Assembly (NCBI GenBank): GCA_014360895.1
Contig: JACIWQ010000007.1
Location: forward strand, 1 to 52,081
DNA: 52,081 bases
Direction of reading: 5' to 3'
Source: Thermoflexales bacterium
Lineage (GTDB): Bacteria; Chloroflexota; Anaerolineae; B4-G1; DUEL01
The translations under genes and the position numbers were made by a program. The notes under the pieces were generated by a model, which was not told the DNA's origin, made no database searches, and was given only the letters and a program-made list of their open reading frames with translations. Below, piece after piece: positions 25,534 through 32,776 of this stretch. How positions within the stretch are numbered: the stretch's first letter is position 1; each line of letters opens with the position of its first letter.

Positions 25534-26889
25534 TCATTCCCCCCGCATCATCCGGCGGGCGATGGCGTTATGGCGCTCCACGATGGGGCCCAGGTCCACC
25601 GTCAACAACTGACCCTCCTCCACCACGACGCGGCCGTGGATGACGGAGAGGTCCACCCGCTGGGGGGTGCAGAAGACCAGCGCGGCCACGGGGTCGTGGA
25701 GCGCTCCGGCGTAGTCCAGCCGGTCCAGGTGGAACCCGATGAAGTCGGCGGCGAAGCCGGAAGCCAGTTGGCCGATGTCGTCCCGGCCCAGGACGGCCGC
25801 GCCGCCGCGCGTCGCCAGCCAGAGGGCCTCGCGCGCGGTGAGCCCGCGCGGATTGCCGGTGACCCGCTGCAGGAGCATCGCCATCCGGGCCTCCGCCAGC
25901 AGGTGGGAAGAGTCGTTGCTGGCGGAGCCGTCCACCCCCAGGCCGACCTTGACCCCCGCGTCCAGGTACGCCCGTACGGGCGCGATGCCGGAGGCCAGCC
26001 GCATGTTGGAACTGGGGCAGTGGCAGACTCCGGTCCCGGTCCGGGCTAGGAGGCCGATCTCCTCGCCGTTCACGTGGACCCCGTGGGCATACCAGACGTC
26101 GTCGCCCACCCAGCTCAGGTCCTCGGCGTAGCTCACCGGTCGGCGGCCGAACCGCTCCAGGCAGAACTGCTCTTCGTCCAGTGTCTCGGCCAGGTGGGTG
26201 TGGAGGTGGACGCCGTAGGCGCGGGCCAGCGCCGCCGCTTCCCGCATCAGGTCGGGGGTCACCGAGAAGGGGGAGCAGGGGGCCAGGACGATGCGGAGCA
26301 TGGCGTGGCGGTTGGGGTCGTGGTAGGTCTCCACGGCCCGCTGCATATCCTTGAGGATGAAGTCCTCGTCCTCCACGACGCTATCCGGGGGAAGGCCACC
26401 CTTGCTCTCGCCCAGGCTCATCGCGCCCCGGCTGGCGTGGAAGCGGATGCCGATTTCCTGCGCGGCCCGGATCTCGTCGTCAATCCGGCAGCCGTTGGGG
26501 TAGATGTAGAGGTGGTCGGAGGCGGTAGTGCAGCCGGAGAGCATCAGTTCCGCCAACCCGACCAGCGCGCTGATGTAGACGGCCTCAGGGGTCAGCCGGG
26601 CCCAGATAGGGTAGAGGGTCTTGAGCCACTCAAAGAGGGTGGCATCCTGCGCGGCCGGGACGGCACGGGTGAGGGTCTGGTAGAGGTGATGGTGGGTGTT
26701 GACCAGGCCGGGCAGGACAACCATCCCCCGGGCGTTGATGATGTGGTCGGCGGTGGTGGGGAGTTCCGCCGTCGGCCCCACCTGCTGGATGACGCCGTCG
26801 CGGACAAAGAGGCCACCGTCGGGGATTTCCTGCCCGGTGTCGTCCATCGTGACCAAGATGTCGGCGTGTTGAAGGAGAAGGGTGGACAT
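25534..26889 (-). CDS. 8-oxoguanine deaminase-like amidohydrolase
   Basis: A 451-residue amidohydrolase of the TrzA/AtzB group. Metal ligands are seen in GLVNTHHHLYQ, HLHTHLAET and GVDGSASNDSS. The stretch LTRAVPAAQDATLFEWLKTL is typical of the branch annotated as 8-oxoguanine deaminase, which converts 8-oxoguanine to uric acid and ammonia; related S-adenosylhomocysteine or triazine deaminases are alternatives. GGAGGTATCT precedes the ATG at 26889. It is a single gene between repeat-filled gaps. Confidence 0.8.
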   Translation of the reverse strand: MSTLLLQHADILVTMDDTGQEIPDGGLFVRDGVIQQVGPTAELPTTADHIINARGMVVLPGLVNTHHHLYQTLTRAVPAAQDATLFEWLKTLYPIWARLTPEAVYISALVGLAELMLSGCTTASDHLYIYPNGCRIDDEIRAAQEIGIRFHASRGAMSLGESKGGLPPDSVVEDEDFILKDMQRAVETYHDPNRHAMLRIVLAPCSPFSVTPDLMREAAALARAYGVHLHTHLAETLDEEQFCLERFGRRPVSYAEDLSWVGDDVWYAHGVHVNGEEIGLLARTGTGVCHCPSSNMRLASGIAPVRAYLDAGVKVGLGVDGSASNDSSHLLAEARMAMLLQRVTGNPRGLTAREALWLATRGGAAVLGRDDIGQLASGFAADFIGFHLDRLDYAGALHDPVAALVFCTPQRVDLSVIHGRVVVEEGQLLTVDLGPIVERHNAIARRMMRGE

Positions 26890-26901
26890 AGATACCTCCG
26901 T

Positions 26902-27136
26902 GCGCTGATTGGAAATCAGCCTCCCTGGGCGCTGGCGGCTTCGCTGCTGCTCGCCGTGACATTCGCCGGACGTCAGCCTTCGCTGACGCGAAACCTGTCG
27001 GCGCAGGCCGACAGGGAGGCCAAAGGCCCAGAGAGGCTGCCTTCAGTCGGCGCTGATTGGAAATCAGCCTGCCTGGGCGCTGGCGGCTTCGCTGCTGCTC
27101 GCCGTGACATTCGCCGGACGTCAGCCTTCGCCGACG
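26902..27136. repeat. Two 87-base direct repeats with an internal palindrome
   Basis: 26902-26988 recurs at 27050-27136 with about two mismatches (offset 148). Each copy begins with the palindrome GCTGATTGGAAATCAGC and goes on GGCGCTGGCGGCTTCGCTGC. The 61 bases between the copies are unrelated. This fills most of the 304-base gap between the carbonic anhydrase and deaminase genes; I find no gene in it, although frames stay open. Confidence 0.85.
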
Positions 27137-27193
27137 ACTGTTCAAGGGACGGCGAACGAAGCAACCTGGCCAGAGGCCCGGGCGAGGGCAACT

Positions 27194-27790
27194 TCAGTCG
27201 GCGCCTTCCAACCAGACCACTTCCCCGCTCTCCAGGTCGTAGCACGCGCCGAGGATGTGGAGGGCTCCGGCGCGGACGCGCTCTGCCAGGGCCGGGACGG
27301 CGGCCAGAGCTTCCACCGTGCGCCGGATGTGGGCATCTATGGCGTTGGCGACCGGGTCGCCGGAGAGACCAGCGGTCTGCTGGACGGCGGGCAGGATAGC
27401 CTCTACAAGGGAGCCGACAGAGCCGTGGGGTTTCTCCTGAACCTGCGCGCTCTGGACGGCGGCGGTCACCGCGCCGCAGCGGGTGTGGCCCAGAACCACC
27501 ACCAGGGGGACGCTCAGGTGGTCCACGGCGTATTCTACACTGCCCAGAACGGCGTCGTCCACCACGTGCCCGGCAGTCCGGATGACGAAAAGGTCGCCGA
27601 TGCCCTGATCAAAGAGGATTTCCGGCGGGACGCGCGAATCGGAGCAGCTCAGGATAGCGGCGAAGGGACGCTGCTGAGGGAGCGTCTCCTGGCGGCGCGC
27701 GGCGTCCTGGCGGGGATGGCGGGCCTGACCGGTCCGGTAGCGCAGGTTGCCCTCTTTCAGGGCCTGGAGCGAAGAGTTGGCGGTGGTCAT
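27194..27790 (-). CDS. Beta-class carbonic anhydrase
   Basis: A 198-residue beta carbonic anhydrase, catalysing CO2 + H2O to bicarbonate. Zinc ligands lie in LSCSDSRVPPE (Cys, with the Asp-Arg dyad) and GHTRCGAV (His and Cys); IGDLFVIRTAGHVVDD is the family block between. GGAGGGTTTT precedes ATG 27790; a start at 27811 would add seven residues without a better ribosome site. No Sul or bicarbonate transporter adjoins it. Confidence 0.93.
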   Translation of the reverse strand: MTTANSSLQALKEGNLRYRTGQARHPRQDAARRQETLPQQRPFAAILSCSDSRVPPEILFDQGIGDLFVIRTAGHVVDDAVLGSVEYAVDHLSVPLVVVLGHTRCGAVTAAVQSAQVQEKPHGSVGSLVEAILPAVQQTAGLSGDPVANAIDAHIRRTVEALAAVPALAERVRAGALHILGACYDLESGEVVWLEGAD

Positions 27791-27839
27791 AAAACCCTCC
27801 ACGATTCCCAATGGCTGGGCGGTCGGCGTTACGAAGCCG

Positions 27840-27897
27840 ACAAGGAGAATTCGCGCTGACCCGCGTTCGTCCGCGTCCGCTTGCCGATGACAAAATC
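27840..27897. repeat. Dispersed CCGCGTTCGTCCGCGTC repeat
   Basis: Fills the gap between the carbonic anhydrase gene and the helix-hairpin-helix gene. Related copies are near 6218, 19560 and 35020. Confidence 0.45.
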
Positions 27898-27899
27898 GG

Positions 27900-28415
27900 T
27901 TACCGGCGGCGTCCGCCCTTCAGCCGCTCCTGCAGGAGGGCCAGTTCCTCCCAGCGGCCCTCGGCGGCCAGTTTCGCCTGCTCTATCCAACCTGCCGGGT
28001 CCATATACGGCCACCCTGCGCTGACCAGCGCCTGTTTGACCTGGCTATAGTCGGCGGTGGCCAGGGCCTGGAAGGTGGTGATGCCGATGGAGGCCAGGAC
28101 CTTCGCCACTTTCGGCCCGATGCCCTCCAGACGGGTCAGGTCGTCGGCGGGCGGCGCGGCAGCTTCCGCGACCGCTTCGGCGGGAGCGGCGGGCGGCGAG
28201 GGGACGACCTCGGCGGGGGCCGGGGCGGGCTGGGCAATCTCCACAGACGGTGTGGGGGAGGGCGTGGATGCAGCTTCGGCGCGGCCGACTTCTCTTTTCT
28301 CCCGTTTGCGGGTGAAGAGCCAGACCAGGTAGAGGGCAAGCAGGATAAGTAGGATAATGATGACCAGCCAGAGAATGGTTGTCCAGACACTGGCGGCAAG
28401 AACGGGTGCTTTCAT
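27900..28415 (-). CDS. Membrane-anchored helix-hairpin-helix protein
   Basis: A 171-residue protein: an N-terminal membrane helix (about residues 10-34, TILWLVIIILLILLALYLVW), a basic stop-transfer (FTRKREKR), a linker of P, A and E (about 48-90), and a C-terminal domain with DLTRLEGIGPKVAKVLASIG, a helix-hairpin-helix like those in small ribosomal-L17-like or NADH-dehydrogenase-associated domains. The HhH could bind DNA or protein near the membrane; the function is unknown. AAAAGGAGG precedes the ATG. Confidence 0.8.
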   Translation of the reverse strand: MKAPVLAASVWTTILWLVIIILLILLALYLVWLFTRKREKREVGRAEAASTPSPTPSVEIAQPAPAPAEVVPSPPAAPAEAVAEAAAPPADDLTRLEGIGPKVAKVLASIGITTFQALATADYSQVKQALVSAGWPYMDPAGWIEQAKLAAEGRWEELALLQERLKGGRRR

Positions 28416-28477
28416 GGCGTGCCTCCTTTTGTACAGTCGCGCTTCGTATAGTCAATAACCGGCACAATAAAAGGGGG

Positions 28478-28506
28478 ATTTTGCGGCGGGTTCGCCGCCG
28501 CAAAAT
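28478..28506 (-). terminator. Hairpin ending the thiolase/DUF35 unit
   Basis: ATTTTGCGGCGG (28478-28489) is perfectly inverted at 28495-28506 with a 5-base loop. On the minus strand the stem is followed by CCCCCTTTTATT. It lies just beyond the stop of the DUF35 gene at 28529, so termination there is plausible. The arm matches the hairpin at 17925. Confidence 0.55.
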
Positions 28507-28528
28507 CCCTTCTCCAATGTGCAGGGGC

Positions 28529-29005
28529 TTACCTGACCGGTCGGAAGTAGCGGATGTCGGTGATGCTGCCCCTTCGCTCCGCCGGGTCCTTGAAGACCGC
28601 CTCCACGCACATCCCGATGCAGACATCCTCCGGGTCCACCTCCCCCAGATCGTGGACCAGTCCGCCGTCGGTGCCGTCTATCTGGATAAAGGCGACGATG
28701 CGGGGCTCCGGCAGGGGGTTGCCGTCCAGGTCCAGGTGCACGACGGTAAAGGTGTGCACCCGACCGGTGGTCGGTACTTCCACCCACTCTTCCAGGTGGG
28801 CGAAGCAGCGCTCGCAGTAGAGGCGGGGCGGGACGTAAATCAGGTCGCAGTGGGGACAGCGGGTGCCCCAGAGACGGCCGTTATCCTTGATCTCGCGGAA
28901 AAACCGCTCCCCGGCGATGCCCACCGTGTAGCGGCTCTGGATGGGAATCTCGCCGTACCAGGCCTTCGTCTGGTCAATGTGGACGACCCGTTCCAAGAGG
29001 GACAT
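28529..29005 (-). CDS. Zn-ribbon OB-fold (DUF35) protein A
   Basis: A 158-residue DUF35 protein. An N-terminal helix precedes a rubredoxin-like zinc ribbon (CPHC ... CERC, about residues 50-69) and an OB fold (GRVHTFTVVHLDLDG ... PEPRIVAFIQIDG). DUF35 proteins are partners of thiolase-fold enzymes: they bridge thiolase and HMG-CoA synthase in archaea and support the Ltp2-type aldolases of steroid breakdown. GGAGG precedes the ATG, nine bases after the previous stop. It is the last gene of the thiolase/DUF35 unit. Confidence 0.88.
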   Translation of the reverse strand: MSLLERVVHIDQTKAWYGEIPIQSRYTVGIAGERFFREIKDNGRLWGTRCPHCDLIYVPPRLYCERCFAHLEEWVEVPTTGRVHTFTVVHLDLDGNPLPEPRIVAFIQIDGTDGGLVHDLGEVDPEDVCIGMCVEAVFKDPAERRGSITDIRYFRPVR

Positions 29006-29014
29006 GGGACCTCC

Positions 29015-29518
29015 TTACTCCAGGGGCTTGAAGTAGCGGATGTCGGTGATGGCTCCCTCCCGCTCCTCTGGGGGCTTCCAGACGGCCCGGACCCGCATGC
29101 CGATTCGGACGGCCTGGGGGGCCACCTCCCCCAGCAGGTGGAGGATGCCCATCCCCGGCGACGCGCCATCTATGGCGATGACGGCAGGGATGAGCGGATG
29201 CTCCAGCCGTACCATGTCCCAACGGATGTGGCAGATGGAGAAGGTGATGACGGTGCCGGTGTCCTGCAGAGGGACAAAGCCGTCGGTGGGGACGAAGCAA
29301 TCCTGGCAGAACATGCGCGGCGGGACCAGAATCCGCCCGCAACTGGGGCAGTGGACGCCGACCAGCCGCCCGTTCTTCAGTTCCGCCAGGTAGCGGCCGA
29401 TGGCGATTCCGGCGTCCCAGGCGTAGCGGGCGACGGGCTTCCAGGTCTCGTAGAGCACGCGCCCGGCCTCAAAATCCTCTTCGCTAAGGTAGACCGTGTC
29501 GTAGACGAACTCCTTCAT
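29015..29518 (-). CDS. Zn-ribbon OB-fold (DUF35) protein B
   Basis: A 167-residue paralogue of the preceding DUF35 protein. The zinc ribbon is CPSC ... CQDC, and the OB fold has DTGTVITFSICHIRWD and LIPAVIAIDGASPG; both end in a similar ITDIRYF. It carries a longer N-terminal helical part (FVYDTVYLSEEDFEAGRVLY). Two DUF35 genes next to two thiolase-fold genes suggest two cognate pairs or one mixed complex. GGGAGGAGCC precedes the ATG. Confidence 0.88.
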   Translation of the reverse strand: MKEFVYDTVYLSEEDFEAGRVLYETWKPVARYAWDAGIAIGRYLAELKNGRLVGVHCPSCGRILVPPRMFCQDCFVPTDGFVPLQDTGTVITFSICHIRWDMVRLEHPLIPAVIAIDGASPGMGILHLLGEVAPQAVRIGMRVRAVWKPPEEREGAITDIRYFKPLE

Positions 29519-29553
29519 GGCTCCTCCCGATGTCGTCGGGCCTTCTGAGAGGA

Positions 29554-30720
29554 TCAGATACCCAGCACAACCACTGTGCCCACCTGCATCAGGTCACCCC
29601 AGGCCTGGGCGACGCCCCGCTTGGGCTGGCCGGGGACCTGACGGGCGCCGGCCTCGCCCCGCAGTTGCCAGAAGAGTTCCGCCACCTTCATCAGGGCGGC
29701 GGCGGCGATGGGGTTGCCCACGCCCAGGAGCCCCCCGCTGGGACAGACGGGCAGGTCGCCATCCCGCTGGGTGATGCCCAGCGCGGTCGCCTCCGGCGCC
29801 TTGCCCTTGTCAAAGAGCAACAGCCCCTCCAGATGGTGGAGTTCCTTGTAATCAAAGGGGTCGTAGGGCTCGGCGATGTGGATTTGCTTGCGCGGTTCGG
29901 TGATGCCGGCCATCTTGTAGGCCATCCGCGCCGCCTCCTCCACGTAGGTGGGGTAGGAGAGGTCGCGGTTGGTCCAGTAGGCCGTATCCAGATTCCAGCC
30001 GACTCCCTCCACCCAGACGGGCTTGTTGGTGACCCGGCGGGCGACGTGCTCAGCGGCCATCACCACTGCCACTGCCCCGTCGGTCACCGGGGAGACGTCC
30101 AGCCGCTGGACGGGCCAGGCCAACACCTCGGAGTTCAGGACGTCCTCCACAGTGATATTCGGGTCGCCCAGGAGCGCGGCCGGGTGGTCGGCAGCGTTGC
30201 GCTTGTTTTTCACCGAGACCAGCGCGATATCCCGCTTGGAGAGGCCGTAGCGGGTCATATAGGCGTTCATCTCCAGGGCGAAAATCCAGAGGAGGTTCGG
30301 CCCCAGGGCGCGCTCGGTGATGTTGTCAAAAATAGTGATAAACGCTCCTTGGGGATGGGGTTGGCACGCGGACATCTTCTCTTCTGCTACAACCAAGACG
30401 GTGTCAAAGAGGCCACTGGCGACGTGGTACCAACCCTGGATGACGGAGAGAACACCGGTTCCGCCGCCGACGTAGCCGCGAATGACCGGCTTGCCCCAGC
30501 CGCCGCAGCCGTCGGAGAGGTACTCGCTCTTCATATGAACGCCGTCAAAGGCCTCCGGCGCAGTGCCGATGACAACGGCGTCTATATCGTCCAGGGTCAA
30601 TTCGCAGGATTCCAGCGCTTTGCTGGCGGCCTCCCAGGCCAGTTCTTTGGATGTTTCCTGAGCGCGGCGGACGAATTTGGTCATCCCCGCGCCGACAATG
30701 GCGACTCGGTTTCGGGCCAT
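29554..30720 (-). CDS. Thiolase-fold protein lacking the catalytic Cys (copy 1)
   Basis: A 388-residue protein of the SCP-x/lipid-transfer thiolase group (VAIVGAGMTKF; CPSGGLLGVGNP; WQLRGEAGARQV). By hand alignment the nucleophile position of CASG is Gly86 (VGGGTG), the usual HDxF His is Tyr286 (EPYDPFD), and the GHP His is Asn336 (GVGNP). It is therefore unlikely to be a normal Claisen thiolase. Ltp2-type thiolase-fold aldolases, which also lack the Cys and pair with DUF35 domains, are a possible model. The gene is followed at 35 bases by the DUF35 gene. GGAGGGAACC precedes the ATG. Confidence 0.82.
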   Translation of the reverse strand: MARNRVAIVGAGMTKFVRRAQETSKELAWEAASKALESCELTLDDIDAVVIGTAPEAFDGVHMKSEYLSDGCGGWGKPVIRGYVGGGTGVLSVIQGWYHVASGLFDTVLVVAEEKMSACQPHPQGAFITIFDNITERALGPNLLWIFALEMNAYMTRYGLSKRDIALVSVKNKRNAADHPAALLGDPNITVEDVLNSEVLAWPVQRLDVSPVTDGAVAVVMAAEHVARRVTNKPVWVEGVGWNLDTAYWTNRDLSYPTYVEEAARMAYKMAGITEPRKQIHIAEPYDPFDYKELHHLEGLLLFDKGKAPEATALGITQRDGDLPVCPSGGLLGVGNPIAAAALMKVAELFWQLRGEAGARQVPGQPKRGVAQAWGDLMQVGTVVVLGI

Positions 30721-30735
30721 AGGTTCCCTCCTGGG

Positions 30736-31209
30736 TTATCGTAATTCTCGCAAGGACCGGATGGGAGCATAGTAACCGAAGGCGATCATCTGCTGGAGCG
30801 CAGTGTCTGCCTGGTCCAGCGGGACATGTCCTTCGTCCACCAGATATTTCAGGACGCCGATGGTCCCGGAGACCGGTACTCCCAGGCGCCGGGCTTCGCG
30901 TCGGGCGACCCGGTCATCGGTCAGCAAAGCATAACCCCGACTATATGCCAGGGCCAGACAGGCGGCCTCGCCCCTATCCAGCGGAGGCACTAACTGGTTT
31001 TGGAGGTTGCGCTCTGCTTCTGTCAACTGCAGAACGGTCAACCACGACCAATCCGCATCGGGAAGCCGGCCCAGCCGAATACCGGCCTGAAGTTCTGCCC
31101 AGGCATCCTCGGTCGTGACCAGTCTCTCTGGCCAGATCGCCTGCAACCAGTCGGTGCACCGGACAACGGCGAAGTTGACCATAACCGTGCTATCCAGCAC
31201 CAGGCGCAT
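30736..31209 (-). CDS. PIN-domain (DUF3368-like) putative toxin
   Basis: A 157-residue PIN-like RNase. Conserved acids are in LVLDSTVMVN, DRGEAACLALA and LLTDDRVARREARR; VSGTIGVLKYLVDEG near the C-terminus is typical of the DUF3368 group. ATG 31209 overlaps the end of the UPF0175 gene by 20 bases, the normal layout of such antitoxin-toxin pairs. The pair lies between two thiolase-fold genes in the same direction. Confidence 0.8.
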   Translation of the reverse strand: MRLVLDSTVMVNFAVVRCTDWLQAIWPERLVTTEDAWAELQAGIRLGRLPDADWSWLTVLQLTEAERNLQNQLVPPLDRGEAACLALAYSRGYALLTDDRVARREARRLGVPVSGTIGVLKYLVDEGHVPLDQADTALQQMIAFGYYAPIRSLRELR

Positions 31210-31531
31210 CCGACCGGTTCTCCTGCTTCCATGATCGCAGTGCATCCACTTCCGCCTGGGCATCTGCTTCGTCTACGGGGCCCAGGCGAAGAGGAATCCC
31301 TTTCTGGATGAAGCGCTCGCGGAGTTCCAGGGGGTGCATTCCCAATAGGGACGCCGCGCGGGCCAGGCTGATTTCCTCATCCAGATACGCGCTGACCACC
31401 ACAGACCACCGCAGGTCTGGGTCTTCATCCAGCAGGCGTTGCAGAGCCCGTTGTACCAGAAAGGGCTGAGAATGTTGCAGTTTGATCAGTTGTTCCAACG
31501 CCCAGGTCCCGGCGATAACCGTGGCGGCCAT
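31190..31531 (-). CDS. UPF0175-family antitoxin
   Basis: A 113-residue protein with a helix-turn-helix-like centre (EEISLARAASLLGMHPLELR) followed by FIQKGIPLRLG, as in UPF0175 proteins that pair with DUF3368 PIN toxins. It probably binds DNA and the toxin. GGAGGTGAAA precedes ATG 31531. The C-terminal end overlaps the PIN start. Confidence 0.78.
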   Translation of the reverse strand: MAATVIAGTWALEQLIKLQHSQPFLVQRALQRLLDEDPDLRWSVVVSAYLDEEISLARAASLLGMHPLELRERFIQKGIPLRLGPVDEADAQAEVDALRSWKQENRSDAPGAG

Positions 31532-31577
31532 TTTCACCTCCTGAATCCCAAGCAGCAGGTTTAGGGCAGAGAAGACC

Positions 31578-32729
31578 TCAATTGCTCAGTATCACCGCCG
31601 CGCCGCTGGTGGTGGGAACTCCCCGCCAGGCGAAGGCCATACCGACCTCAGCGCCCTCCACCTGATGCCGTCCGGCCTCGCCGCGCAACTGGAATACCAC
31701 CTCCAGCACCCGGGCCAGCCCGGAGCCATCCAGCAGGTGCCCCATCCCCAGGCTGCCGCCGGAGGGGTTGACGGGGAATTCGCCCCCGATTTCGGTCCCG
31801 CCCTCCAGGGTCCAGAGGCCGGCCTCGCCGGGCCGACAGAACCCCAGCGCCTCCAGGTGCTGCAGTTCCTTGTAGGCGAAGGTGTCGTCTATCTCGGCGA
31901 AGTCTATCTCGGACCGGGGGCTCTTGATCCCGGCGGTGCGGTAGGCCATCTGGGCCGCCAGGTACGCGTACGACGCCTCTCCCCATGGCCGGCTCTCCAG
32001 GGTATGGGTGTCGTTGGCCCAGCCAATGCCCCGAATCCAGATGGGCCGGTCGGTGAGGGCGCGGGCAGTGGCGCCGTCGGCCAGGACCAGGACAACGGCC
32101 CCGTCGGCGTGGTCGGCACACTGCAGGCGGGTGAGGGGCTCCGCCACCATGTCCGACCCCAGCACCGCCTCCACGCTCAGGTCGGCGCCGTAGACGGCCA
32201 GGGGGTTGAAGAGCGCGTTGGCCCGGTTTTTCACCACCACGCGGGCGCAGGCTTCCAGCGGAGTCGCCGTCTCCGCCAGGTATCGCCGCATCTCCATCCC
32301 GGCGATGGCGTAGGGGTGAAACGCCAGCGGGCGGTTGTAGACGGGGTCCATCGCGTAGGCCAGGATGTGGGGGAGGGTGAGGACATTGGAAGCTTTGCTG
32401 TGGGCCTCCACGACGACGACGTCAAAATGGCCGGTGAGAATCTGCATCACCGCTGCGGCCAGGCCGTGGATGCCGTCGCCGGTGATGGTGTGGTTGGGCC
32501 GCAGCGCGCCGCCCAATTGGTCGGGGGTGTATTCGTCAAAAATACTGGTCCCCTCTATGAAGTCCTCCGCCACGGTGACGAAACTGTCCACGTCCCGGCG
32601 GGGATCAATGCCGGCGTCCTCGTAGGCCCGCACGGCGGCTTCGTACATCATCTCCTTGTAGGAGAGATCGGGCGAGATGGAACGGAATCCGCTCCATCCG
32701 GCCCCCACAATGGCGACTTCGCGAAGCAT
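31578..32729 (-). CDS. Thiolase-fold protein lacking the catalytic Cys (copy 2)
   Basis: A 383-residue SCP-x-like thiolase-fold protein (EVAIVGAGWSGF; NPSGGSLGMGH; FQLRGEAGRHQV). By hand alignment the CASG box is Gly86-Ile-His-Gly (GDGIHG), and the HDxF His is replaced by Asp (EIDDTFAYKE); the His of GHLLDGSG is kept. It shares the Gly at position 86 with copy 1 but differs at the other sites, so the two may form a heteromer or act on different substrates. ATG 32729 has AAGGAGGTG. It is the first gene of the thiolase/DUF35 unit. Confidence 0.8.
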   Translation of the reverse strand: MLREVAIVGAGWSGFRSISPDLSYKEMMYEAAVRAYEDAGIDPRRDVDSFVTVAEDFIEGTSIFDEYTPDQLGGALRPNHTITGDGIHGLAAAVMQILTGHFDVVVVEAHSKASNVLTLPHILAYAMDPVYNRPLAFHPYAIAGMEMRRYLAETATPLEACARVVVKNRANALFNPLAVYGADLSVEAVLGSDMVAEPLTRLQCADHADGAVVLVLADGATARALTDRPIWIRGIGWANDTHTLESRPWGEASYAYLAAQMAYRTAGIKSPRSEIDFAEIDDTFAYKELQHLEALGFCRPGEAGLWTLEGGTEIGGEFPVNPSGGSLGMGHLLDGSGLARVLEVVFQLRGEAGRHQVEGAEVGMAFAWRGVPTTSGAAVILSN

Positions 32730-32776
32730 AGGCACCTCCTTGAAAAAGGATGCAAGTGTGCAGGTGTGCAAGGGTC

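Noticed and set aside
26890-27193. Small genes between the deaminase and carbonic anhydrase genes
   Set aside because: The open frames are readings of the 87-base repeats and have no ribosome sites or family features.
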